Source: a virus. From it: 34,961 bases of DNA. Shown piece after piece: positions 21,010 to 30,100 of this stretch; positions within the stretch are counted from its first letter, which is position 1, and every line of letters starts with the position of its first letter. The stretch lies in the IMG/VR virus record IMGVR_UViG_3300007520_000045, positions 1-34,961 of that record. The stretch is one strand, 5' to 3'. Below the pieces are notes generated by a model. The model saw nothing but the letters and a program-made list of their open reading frames with translations. It searched no databases and was not told the DNA's origin. The translations under genes and the position numbers were made by a program.

Positions 21010-22545
21010 ATGAAGATCATCGACGGTAAGGCGTTGCTTATGAAGCTACGCAATCCAAAACGCATCACTGAAGTTATCCCTAAGAGTAAGGTAGTGCGCG
21101 ACAACGAGGTGCTCGTAAACTGGGGTATCGACGAGGTACATAGCCTACGGAACCTCAAGATAAACGCACCCTCACCTATCCAAGACAGGTACAAATGGAC
21201 AGGTAGACACGCTCCGTTTGCGCACCAAAAGAAAACATCCTCGTTCTTAACCCTACATAAAAAGGCCTTCTGTTTTAACGAGCAGGGTACCGGCAAGACA
21301 GCCAGTGCTATCTGGGCCGCTGATTACTTGTTGGACCAAGGTCATATCAAGCGAGTGTTAGTTGTATGCCCGTTGTCCATCATGGACTCAGCGTGGCGCG
21401 AAGACCTGTTCACCTTTGCACCGCACCGCAGTGTGGAAGTCATATACGGTACGCCGAAGAAGCGTAAGCAGCTGCTCGCCCAAGGGGCAGACTTCGCCAT
21501 TATAAACTACGACGGGATCGCTATCTGCTTCGACGAAATCGTGGCAGGGGGGTTCGACCTAATCATCGTGGACGAGGCAACTCACTACAAGAACGCGCAG
21601 TCGAAACGCTGGAAGACCATGAACAAACTGGTGGGCGATGATACGTGGCTGTGGATGATGACGGGTACTCCCGCCGCGCAGTCGCCCCTCGATGCCTACG
21701 GATTAGCCAAGTTAATCGACCCTGCATCGGTGCCACGGTTCTTTGGTTCCTTCCGAGATATGGTCATGCACAAGATCACGCAATTTAGGTGGGTGGTTAA
21801 GCCGGAGTCGTCTGACCTTGTGTATAGGGTGTTACAGCCTGCTATCCGGTTCACCAAAGAAGAGTGCCTTGACCTGCCCGAAATGACTTACGTCAAACGC
21901 AAAGTAGAACTGACACGGCAGCAGCAGCTTTACTATGACAAACTCAAAAAGAACCACCTCATTACTATCGGCGAAGATGAAGTATCGGCGGTAAACTCTG
22001 CGGTGGCTATCAACAAGCTACTACAGATTTCTGCGGGTGCCGTATATACAGACGACGGGGACACGCTCGAGTTCGACATCAAGCACCGGTATAACGTGCT
22101 GAGGGAAGTTATCGACGAGAGCAGTCAGAAGGTTCTTATATTTGTGCCGTTCAAACACACCATTGACATACTGGTGGATAAGCTACGCAATGACGGGCTG
22201 ACTACCGAGGTTATCCGTGGTGACGTGCCCGTAGCCAAGCGTACAGATATATTCAAACGGTTCCAGACAGTAGACGACCCCAAGATATTGGTAATCCAGC
22301 CGCAGTCCGCTGCACATGGTGTCACGTTAACAGCAGCCAACACTGTGGTGTGGTGGGGTCCGACCCCGTCTCTGGAAACATATGCGCAGGCAAACGCTCG
22401 TGTGCACCGCTCTGGACAAAAACATCCGTGCACTGTTGTACAGTTGCAGGGTTCCCCTGTGGAAAAGCGCATTTACTCACTGTTAGATAGTAGAATCAAC
22501 GTCCACACAAAAATGACCGACCTCTACAAAGAACTACTTGACTAA
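21010..22545 (+). CDS. SNF2-family helicase
   Basis: A 511-aa superfamily 2 ATPase. Motif I is EQGTGKTASA (91-100), motif II DEATHYKN (188-195), motif III TGTP (about 216) and motif VI ARVHRSGQK (about 463-471). The two RecA-like halves and the HRSGQ signature identify the SNF2/SWI group. In phages such enzymes act in recombination, replication restart or displacement of proteins from DNA. The length is near minimal, with no extra DNA-binding domain. ATG 21010 has AGGAG 6 bases upstream, directly after palindrome copy 10. Confidence 0.92.
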   Translation: MKIIDGKALLMKLRNPKRITEVIPKSKVVRDNEVLVNWGIDEVHSLRNLKINAPSPIQDRYKWTGRHAPFAHQKKTSSFLTLHKKAFCFNEQGTGKTASAIWAADYLLDQGHIKRVLVVCPLSIMDSAWREDLFTFAPHRSVEVIYGTPKKRKQLLAQGADFAIINYDGIAICFDEIVAGGFDLIIVDEATHYKNAQSKRWKTMNKLVGDDTWLWMMTGTPAAQSPLDAYGLAKLIDPASVPRFFGSFRDMVMHKITQFRWVVKPESSDLVYRVLQPAIRFTKEECLDLPEMTYVKRKVELTRQQQLYYDKLKKNHLITIGEDEVSAVNSAVAINKLLQISAGAVYTDDGDTLEFDIKHRYNVLREVIDESSQKVLIFVPFKHTIDILVDKLRNDGLTTEVIRGDVPVAKRTDIFKRFQTVDDPKILVIQPQSAAHGVTLTAANTVVWWGPTPSLETYAQANARVHRSGQKHPCTVVQLQGSPVEKRIYSLLDSRINVHTKMTDLYKELLD

Positions 22546-22595
22546 CACACCATACACTACTAAAGTGAAACTCTAACCAAACAAGGAGAGCAATA

Positions 22596-22997
22596 ATGGA
22601 TGACACCTCTGGCGTCTCCGCAGATAAACTCACTAGAGCCTATATCAATATCCGGGCGAAGCGAGCTGCGATATCCGCGGAGTTCAAGGAAAACGATGGA
22701 GCGTTGGTACGCCAACAGGAAATTCTGAAACGTGCGCTGCTAGACTACTGTGACGTTCACAAGGTTGAAAGCGTCCGCACTACTGAGGGTCTGTTTTTCA
22801 GGTCTACTAAAACGAAATACTGGACTGGAGATTGGGAGTCTATGTACGGGTTCATCAAAGAGCACGACATGCCCGAGTTCCTAGACCGCCGTTTGAACCA
22901 GACCAACGTCAAACAGTTCTTGGAAGAGAACCCCGATGTGATGCCCAAGGGTCTGAACATCGACACTGAATACGTAATCTCTGTGAGGAAAAAATGA
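22596..22997 (+). CDS. conserved phage replication-region protein
   Basis: A 133-aa protein. Residues 8-55 are a charged helix (LTRAYINIRAKRAAISAEFK), followed by VESVRTTEGLFFRSTKTKYW and FLDRRLNQTNVKQFLEENPD. From memory, similar proteins lie near single-strand DNA-binding proteins in marine phages. The helical start and position recall Gam-like nuclease inhibitors, but I cannot establish that. AGGAGA precedes ATG 22596. Confidence 0.75.
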   Translation: MDDTSGVSADKLTRAYINIRAKRAAISAEFKENDGALVRQQEILKRALLDYCDVHKVESVRTTEGLFFRSTKTKYWTGDWESMYGFIKEHDMPEFLDRRLNQTNVKQFLEENPDVMPKGLNIDTEYVISVRKK

Positions 22998-23254
22998 TGA
23001 CAGAACCTTTTGTACAAATAGAGGACTTAGCGAAGCACTTCGCTGTGTCTATCTCAACGATACGTGCGTGGGTACGGCAGGGGCATATCCCCAAGACCAC
23101 GTACATCAAGATCGGTAACACCTACCGGTTCAATAAAACCGCAGTCTCAGAGGCTTTGACAAAAGCGATGCGGGACGTGGATGAAACCCCCACAGAGCGG
23201 GTAAAAGACGACCGTCAACTTGAGATGGATTTCAACGTTGACCAAGACGTATAA
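22994..23254 (+). CDS. MerR/excisionase-like HTH protein
   Basis: An 86-aa protein. Residues 8-53 (IEDLAKHFAVSISTIRAWVR, then IPKTTYIKIGNTYRFNKTAV) match the winged HTH of the MerR/AlpA/excisionase-like group, and the tail is acidic. ATG 22994 overlaps the previous stop as ATGA. No integrase is present, so a regulator or an architectural DNA binder is more likely than an excisionase. Confidence 0.78.
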   Translation: MMTEPFVQIEDLAKHFAVSISTIRAWVRQGHIPKTTYIKIGNTYRFNKTAVSEALTKAMRDVDETPTERVKDDRQLEMDFNVDQDV

Positions 23255-23271
23255 CATAGGAGAACGACAAA

Positions 23272-24018
23272 ATGACTGAAGCATATATCATCGAAAACGT
23301 AGAAGCACTCTGGCCCAAACTGGACCGTACGTATGCGTTCGACCAGAACAAAAAGCGTAGTATGCCGTGTGACCCGCGGGAGCAAAACGCTGAGTTCTCC
23401 ATCCAGTTCCGTATGAACAGCGAGACTGCCAAGGCCTTGTTCCTGCAAATGAAGGCACATTACGCGGCGAACAAAGAGGACAAGTGGCCCGACAAACTAG
23501 AAAACCCATTCGTGAAAGACGATAATGGTACGTACACCCATAAGGCTAACTTGAAGGGTGCCTACAAAGGTGAGGTTACTACCAAGCCCTTGCAGGTGGA
23601 TTCGCAGGGTACCCCGCTCGCTGATGATTTCCAGTTGACCACAGGGAGCACCGTAAGTGTCGCGGTATCGTTCTACGCGTACGATTTCAACGGCAAGCAA
23701 AACGTGTCGCTACGTTTGAAAGCTGTACAGGTTATCAAGTACGTTCCAATGCAAGCTCGTAACCCGTTTGGGGCTGTCGAGGGTGGTTTTGTTGTGGGTG
23801 GTGACGATAACCCATTCGCAGGGTCGGGTAGCGCGAAGCCTAAACCGGCTAAAAGCAACAACGTGTTAGCTGATGAAGCTGATGAAGCTGATGAAGCTGA
23901 CGACGGGTTCGAAGAAGAGAAGGAAAAACCTCCGGTAAAAAGAGCTGCCAAAAAGGCAGTCGCGAAACCTTCATCTAACGACGACCTAGATTCTGTCCTC
24001 GAAGATTGGGACGACTAA
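23272..24018 (+). CDS. single-stranded DNA-binding protein, gp2.5-like or DUF2815-like
   Basis: A 248-aa protein. The first 170 residues have the OB-fold pattern of T7 gp2.5-like or DUF2815-like proteins (FSIQFRMNSETAKALF; VSVAVSFYAYDFNGKQNVSL; NPFGAVEGGF). The C-terminus is long, with an ADEADEADEAD tract, a Lys-rich stretch and the acidic end SVLEDWDD. An acidic tip is typical of single-strand binding proteins and recruits partners. The DEA tract is encoded by a short tandem GCTGATGAA repeat near 23873-23895. AGGAGA lies before ATG 23272. Confidence 0.8.
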   Translation: MTEAYIIENVEALWPKLDRTYAFDQNKKRSMPCDPREQNAEFSIQFRMNSETAKALFLQMKAHYAANKEDKWPDKLENPFVKDDNGTYTHKANLKGAYKGEVTTKPLQVDSQGTPLADDFQLTTGSTVSVAVSFYAYDFNGKQNVSLRLKAVQVIKYVPMQARNPFGAVEGGFVVGGDDNPFAGSGSAKPKPAKSNNVLADEADEADEADDGFEEEKEKPPVKRAAKKAVAKPSSNDDLDSVLEDWDD

Positions 24019-24025
24019 AAAATAT

Positions 24026-24051
24026 ATCACGGCTGCTTCGGTGGCCGTGAT
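24026..24051. other. UUCG hairpin between the SSB and primase-helicase genes
   Basis: An 11-bp stem starting ATCACGGC and ending GCCGTGAT, with wobble pairs inside and a C(TTCG)G tetraloop. On the plus strand it is followed by TTAACC, not a T run. On the minus strand it is followed by ATATTTTTTAG, so it could terminate antisense transcripts. On the plus strand it may be an mRNA stabiliser. Confidence 0.6.
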
Positions 24052-24077
24052 TAACCTCCCGACAGCGAGTGGTGCAT

Positions 24078-26885
24078 ATGGAAACGAAAAGATTTTTAGA
24101 CCTGATACTAGGACACGACGGCCACTACTGTGTGTTTGCCGCGAATAGCAGTGGTCTCAAGCAGGAGTTCTACACTTCTGTAAACGAAGTAATAGATGCC
24201 GCGGACAACCTCGATGCCGCTGGGTACGACGTCTACTTTGCGCTAGGGAGGCTTGAAGAAGCAGGTTCCCGCAAGGCTGAAAACGTAACCCACCTAAAGT
24301 CTTTCTTTTTGGACTTGGACTGCGGACCTGACAAAGAGTTCCCCAACCAAAAAGCAGCAATATCCGAACTGCGGGCGTTCTGTAAACGTCATAGCCTGCC
24401 GAAACCTACGCTGGTCAATTCGGGACGTGGAGTGCACGCCTACTGGATTTTGTCCCACGCTATATGCCGAGACGACTGGTGGCCCGTGGCCGAGCGACTG
24501 AAGAACCTATGCCTCGCCGACGGTTTCGAGGCAGACAGGTCAGTGACGTCCGACGTAGCCCGCGTCCTCCGCGTACCTAACACCCACAACCACAAGAGCG
24601 ACCCGTCAGCACCCGTAACCTTCTTTGGTTTAGAGGCTCCGCAGATGGTGGACTTCGACGAATTTTCTCAGTTGCTTGGTGACGACCCGATACCAGTACC
24701 CCACAAACACAAGTCAAACGGTGCGGTAAGCGCGTTCCGCGATGCCATGCACCAGAACCAACGGGGTAGTTTCAAACGCCTACTAACACGTACAAGAAGT
24801 GGTACAGGTTGTGGCCAGATAAGGCACGTGATCGAAAACCAAGAGACAGTGTCGTATGACCTGTGGCGTTCGGCGCTATCTATTGCCAACGTGTGTGAAG
24901 ATGGTGACAAGGCCGCGCACCTAATGTCCCACAAGCACGAAGATTACAACATTAACGCCACCCTACGTAAGATGCAGGACACAGGTGGGCCGCACTTCTG
25001 TAATACGTTTGAGGGTCATAACCCTGCAGGGTGCGTAGACTGCCCCAACAAGGGTAAAATATCTACTCCTGCGATGTTGGCCAAGGAAATTGCCGAGGCT
25101 GCGCCCGAGGATAACGTGGTAGAAGCCGCCGCGGCGACAGGCATAAAGACGTACGCGATACCAAAACTTCCTAACCCATATTTCCGTGGACAGAATGGCG
25201 GCGTGTACATTCGCGTGAAGGACGAAGACGGGAACCCTGACGAGCAGTGCGTGTACCACTACGACTTCTACGTTACACGCAGGCTCCATGACGCGGAGTT
25301 GGGTGAGGTGGTAGCCTTCGCACTCCACCTGCCGAGAGACGGGGTGAGGGAGTTTACCGTACCCCTGACCTCCATCACTTCTAAAGAAGAGTTCCGCAAG
25401 CACATGTCAGCACAGGGGATAACCGCGCTTGGCGCAGATTTGGATAAACTAATGAGATACACGACAGCGTGGATTAACGAACTACAACACACCACAAGCG
25501 CCAGCACTGCGCACCAACAATTCGGTTGGACTGACGACACCGAGATGAAAGAGTTTGTGTTAGGCGACCGCCTGATTACAGCTGCGGGTGTGGATTACAA
25601 CCCGCCTTCGGGCAAGACAATCCAATCATCTAAAGCGTTTGTTGTTAAGGGTACCCGTGATCGCAGCAGAGAAATACTCGAGTTCTATGACCAAGAGGGT
25701 ATGGAGATGCACCAGTTTGTCGTGTGCGGCGGGTTTGGTACGATCCTTATGCCTTTCACAGGTCTGTACAGTTTGGGCGTTCACTTGTTCGGGTACACCG
25801 GCGGGGGTAAAACAACGGCCATGTTTGCGGCGTCCTCCATATGGGGTGATCCTGCGGGCACGACCAGCATGAAAAAAGACACAGAGAACGCCCGTTGGAA
25901 CCGCGCAGAACTCATGCACAACATGCTGCTGAACACGGACGAGATGACAAACTTGCGGGGCGCTGTGGCGTCCGACTACGCTTACCAACTGTCTGAGGGC
26001 AAACAAAAGAACCGTATGACGGGTGGTAGCAACCTAGAACGTGTCCGTGGTATGCCTTGGCGTCTACTGGCGTTCTCGACAGGTAACGTGAGCATGTATG
26101 CGCAAATGGCCATGGCCAAGGGTGACGTCAAAGCAGAGATGCAGCGACTGCTTGAGCTGCGGGTGGATGATATGCCACGTGTCCATGTGGACCCTACTGT
26201 GGGTGCGGCGCAGTTCAAAGACGTGCAGTTAAACTACGGCCACTTCTCCGAGGAATACGTGCAGTACGTCATTAACAATCGCGACGCTATCGCCACGAAG
26301 TTCGAGAAGATCAAGCAAAACCTCGAGAAGCGCGCCAGGCTTACTAGCGTCAACCGTTTCTGGGCAGGGGGCTGTGCGGCTATCCTTACGGGAGCGTATG
26401 TGGCCAAGCATTTAGGCATCATAGACTATGACCTCAAACGCCTATTTGATTGGGTTGTAGCTACACTGATCCGTGTGAAATCTTTTGTCGACGACAGTAC
26501 GGCCACGGTGCAGACGCTCATAACAGATTACGTGGCCGAGAACTGGAGCAACGTCCTTAAAATCAAGAGCACTGCTACGACTGCGGGTGTAGGTGGAGTA
26601 GTCCCGATAGTTATCCCTGAACAGTCACCTCGAAACGCGATCGTCGCCCGATATGAACCCGACACGTCGATGCTCTACATTGTACAGAAACCGTTTAAGC
26701 AGTGGCTTGGTGAGCAGCACATAGACTTTATCAGCACGGTGGACGGGTTGACGGAGCAAATGGGGGCCAAGAAGGTCAAGAAACGGTTGTGCAAAGGCAC
26801 CAACTTCAACCTACCATCCGCGTGGACTATCGCAGTGAAACTGGAAGGGCTTGGCCAAGATGTATCAGAAGCCGATGAAGACTGA
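24078..26885 (+). CDS. primase-helicase with AEP-like and DUF927-like domains
   Basis: A 935-aa protein. The N-terminal 200 residues resemble archaeo-eukaryotic-type primases: FFLDLDCG with D79 and D81, SGRGVHAYW with H120, and later DRSVTSDVARVLRVPN. A Cys-rich segment follows (CNTFEGHNPAGCVDC, about 315-330). The C-terminal ATPase has Walker A GYTGGGKTT (572-580) and Walker B-like MLLNTDEMTN, as in DUF927 helicases. Together they would prime and unwind at the replication fork. ATG 24078 is preferred to GTG 24069, but neither has a strong SD. Confidence 0.82.
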   Translation: METKRFLDLILGHDGHYCVFAANSSGLKQEFYTSVNEVIDAADNLDAAGYDVYFALGRLEEAGSRKAENVTHLKSFFLDLDCGPDKEFPNQKAAISELRAFCKRHSLPKPTLVNSGRGVHAYWILSHAICRDDWWPVAERLKNLCLADGFEADRSVTSDVARVLRVPNTHNHKSDPSAPVTFFGLEAPQMVDFDEFSQLLGDDPIPVPHKHKSNGAVSAFRDAMHQNQRGSFKRLLTRTRSGTGCGQIRHVIENQETVSYDLWRSALSIANVCEDGDKAAHLMSHKHEDYNINATLRKMQDTGGPHFCNTFEGHNPAGCVDCPNKGKISTPAMLAKEIAEAAPEDNVVEAAAATGIKTYAIPKLPNPYFRGQNGGVYIRVKDEDGNPDEQCVYHYDFYVTRRLHDAELGEVVAFALHLPRDGVREFTVPLTSITSKEEFRKHMSAQGITALGADLDKLMRYTTAWINELQHTTSASTAHQQFGWTDDTEMKEFVLGDRLITAAGVDYNPPSGKTIQSSKAFVVKGTRDRSREILEFYDQEGMEMHQFVVCGGFGTILMPFTGLYSLGVHLFGYTGGGKTTAMFAASSIWGDPAGTTSMKKDTENARWNRAELMHNMLLNTDEMTNLRGAVASDYAYQLSEGKQKNRMTGGSNLERVRGMPWRLLAFSTGNVSMYAQMAMAKGDVKAEMQRLLELRVDDMPRVHVDPTVGAAQFKDVQLNYGHFSEEYVQYVINNRDAIATKFEKIKQNLEKRARLTSVNRFWAGGCAAILTGAYVAKHLGIIDYDLKRLFDWVVATLIRVKSFVDDSTATVQTLITDYVAENWSNVLKIKSTATTAGVGGVVPIVIPEQSPRNAIVARYEPDTSMLYIVQKPFKQWLGEQHIDFISTVDGLTEQMGAKKVKKRLCKGTNFNLPSAWTIAVKLEGLGQDVSEADED

Positions 26886-27087
26886 CGATCTTAACCCGGA
26901 CAAGGTCAAGATAATCGTGGATTGGGGGAGTATGGTGGTAGGGGCGTCTGTGTTTGTCCCCTGTGTCGACACCGATAACGCCAAGAAACAAGTGAGTAAA
27001 ATAGCAGAGATTAAGAGCTGGACGTTTGAAACACGTGTGCGGATAGAGAGCGATATGTTTGGGGTTCGCATATGGCGTACAGTGTGA
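26860..27087 (+). CDS. last early gene, small hypothetical protein
   Basis: A 75-aa protein with alternating strands (KVKIIVDWGSMVVGASVFVP; FETRVRIESDMFGVRIWR), possibly a small beta-rich domain. ATG 26860 overlaps the primase-helicase by 26 bases. ATG 26875 is an alternative with a shorter overlap. No SD distinguishes them. The function is unknown. Confidence 0.6.
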   Translation: MYQKPMKTDDLNPDKVKIIVDWGSMVVGASVFVPCVDTDNAKKQVSKIAEIKSWTFETRVRIESDMFGVRIWRTV

Positions 27088-27109
27088 TACCGTCGCACAC
27101 AGACGGTAT
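27087..27109. other. hairpin after the last early gene
   Basis: A perfect 8-bp inverted repeat ATACCGTC/GACGGTAT with a 7-base loop. It starts at the stop codon of the 26860-27087 gene. No T run follows; it may stabilise the 3' end or precede the true terminator at 27142. Confidence 0.55.
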
Positions 27110-27141
27110 AACCTCCCTTATGTCGTTCTCCTCCCTGACTT

Positions 27142-27171
27142 AACCCCTGCCGTAAAAAGCAGGGGTTTTTT
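27142..27171 (+). terminator. intrinsic terminator at the convergent junction
   Basis: A 9-bp stem AACCCCTGC/GCAGGGGTT with an 8-base loop (CGTAAAAA) and a run of six T (27166-27171). It ends the early arm. The stop of the minus-strand giant gene (27170-27172) lies in the T run, so the two arms share this junction. Minus-strand activity is less likely because its T run would be short. Confidence 0.9.
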
Positions 27172-30100
27172 ATTGTTTGTACTCGGAGCGCAACTGTTCG
27201 AGGGTGTTGCGGTACAGTGGGCTGAGGGTCACACCGTTGTACATCTCCAAAGAGGTCTTAGCGTGCTGTGCCATTGACCGCTCGATCGAACTTTGCGTGA
27301 CAGCCGCCTCTGGGTGCCGACGGTTGAACTCGTCTATTTCCCCGTACACTTCGTCTGCTGCGCTGAAGTCACCTACACGCATCGCCACATAATACTTCTT
27401 GTGCAGGGCAGAACGCCGCGCGCCGACGGCGATACTAATGCCTTTGCTTATCATGTTCTGCTCTTGGCGGAACGTGTACTCTGTGGGTGGGAAACCCAAC
27501 ACCTGTGCAGCCATTTCACCGCCAGTCATGTCGTCGTAGATCGGGTCGCCCCTACGTGTGAAGGCACCACCCTGATCCGCGTAACGCCCGAACGTACCCT
27601 TATACATGTTGGCGATTGCTACGGGCATTAGGTTCTCAATACCGCGCTGTGTTTCACCCTCCCGTAGGTCACTCACACCCCGAACTAGACGCTTACCCAC
27701 GCTGAGAGCTGGACCGCCCAAGTAATGCCCTATGGTTTCTTCGACTGACGGGTCGTTATTATAACGATTTTCCTGCAGAAGTAGACCTGTAAGCGCTACT
27801 CGACTGGCAACGTCAACGCCTGCAAACTGTGTGATAGCGCCTTTATACCAACCCTCCCCGATGTGCTTACGCACAATGGTGTCGAAGTCGTCCTCTTCGT
27901 CGTCTAGGTAGAGTGCGTCTACAAGCAACTGCACCGCGCCGTAGAGTGGTACACCTTGCACACCCGCGAAGAACAACGCCGCACCATGCAGACCGATAAG
28001 CTGTTTCCATGCAGCCTTACGTTCGGGCGAACCCTCTTCGCCAAACAACTTGCCCTTGTCGGAATCAAACGCAACCTTAGCGGCTTTTAACATACTGTAG
28101 TACATTTGTAGGCCGTAACTCTTATACATAAAGGCCACGCGGCCGACACCCTCGCGTGCGATAGGTGGTGCAGTCTCTAGGAAGGAACCACCGTTTGTTT
28201 CCTGCGACGCATAAAAGGCCTGCTCTGCGGCTTTGTCCATCCGCTCAGTCCGTGTCATTCTAGGGCTGTCTTCCGCCAACTTCTGCAAGGCCAGTTTGTA
28301 GGCGGTTATGAGAGTGACCTGACGGTTAAACTGTTCACCATGGTTAAACACGAACGCAGACAGCACGGAGATGTTATCCATGACAGCGCCTACTTTACCG
28401 CTACGAGATACCCGACCAGATTCTTCGAGCCCCAGTGCTTCTGCAAGATAGCCCTGCCCTAACTGACCGCGCTTCACTGCTGTAGCTACAAGTGGAGCGA
28501 GGTCTTCTAATTCTTTGCGGCGTTCCGCGGGTACATCTAAGGCTTTCTTGACCGTCATCACACCGTCATCTCGAATGTCGTAGTTGCCCAGTATAGAGTT
28601 CTTGGACGAGGTGACTATGCTGGCAGCTTCTTTGATCGCCACACCTGTTGCTTTGTACCCATACTTACCACCCAACATGGGCAGCACGAACAGCGGAACC
28701 TGCGAGAGGTTGACCAGTGCGGACGATACGTTGAAGCCAATGGTGTAGATAAACGCAGTCTGGTTGAGCCTACGTCCTATCGCTTCTAAATCTTTGTTGT
28801 TCGCACCTTGGCGCGCAAACCGAGAGCGGTTTAACAGTTCGGCTCTAACAGCGTCAAACGACGCACGGGTGTATTCGGCAGTTTTCCCCACACGAGACTT
28901 TGCTTCTGCGGCTCCAGTGGGGGTTATTTTGTTCTCGATCTCTTGGTCCAGCGCCCGCAGTATCGCAGCGTATTTCAGCTTCTCAGTCTGCCCCGCTAAG
29001 TCGTACGCCTTGGACTTCATAGCATAAACGGAGTCCGTCATGTACCCGGGCGTGCCCTTACGTTTCTGAAGTGACCTAGCAAAAGATGTTTCTGGCAGAG
29101 CATTAACGAACAAGCGCATGATTTGCGTCTGCACATCCCCATCAACCCCGTTAGCACTGAGAGTGCGGAGCGTCTGCGCAACAAAAGAGGCGGGCGGAGC
29201 GTTCGTAAAGTTCTTACTGGTCAACTCACCGTCGGAGGTTTCGATACCAGTAAACGAACCATCGGCTTCCACCTCCGCTTTCGCTTGATCCCGCTCACGT
29301 CTTGTTGTGAACATCTCTACCGCGTAGGCATCTCTTGGTGATTTAGGCTTCTTAGCCGAGTATGTCAGCTTGTACTGCCCCTCACGAACCAGTGGGAAGT
29401 AGACGTCCAAAGTACCCTTATCAAACAGCTTGCCGTACACTTCATTCTTTAGCTTACCGGCCGCTTCAGGGTTGTCCTTCATTAGCTGGTCGATCTCGCC
29501 GAAGATCACAGCACGCATTTTCTCGTATTGGCTACGGTAGTTGTTCCGCATAGTTTTGTATGCGTTTTGCCCTCCCGCACCGAGGGCGTTCCAATCGGCA
29601 CGTTGCGCGTTCCACACGTCCATCTTGTCCGAGTCTTTGGCGTACTGTTTCTTTGCCTGCTCTACGGTCAGCGTCGGGTCTACCTGATAGATAGTAGCGC
29701 CATACTCGTCACTATAGATCAACCGATCTAGCGTCTCTTTCTTGGCGTCGCTTACACTACCCACCCAAGCCGTGACTTTGTCGATCTCACGTTTCACCTG
29801 TTCGTTAGCGATACGGATACTACCCCGCTGCTCGTTCATAATACGGTCTAACTTGTATCCGAGATTGCCTAGACCAGCGGCTTTGGCGATGTCGGCCAGT
29901 CCTTGAGAACCCGTGAGTTTAAGTAATAGATTCTGGCCTCTGCCCTTAACATCTTGTTCAAAAAACTCTACAGCCTCGTTCCCAAACTTGCGGCGGAAGT
30001 CAGCACGTGCTTCGGGAGTACCGAACTTCTTCTGTGTACGGTCTACCAACGTGTCCAGAACCTTCCTAACCCCACCTGCGGTGGAGGACATTAGGAGTTG

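Noticed and set aside
22994-23254. Excisionase implying lysogeny
   Set aside because: The HTH resembles AlpA/MerR-type proteins, but no integrase, repressor or att site is visible in this window.
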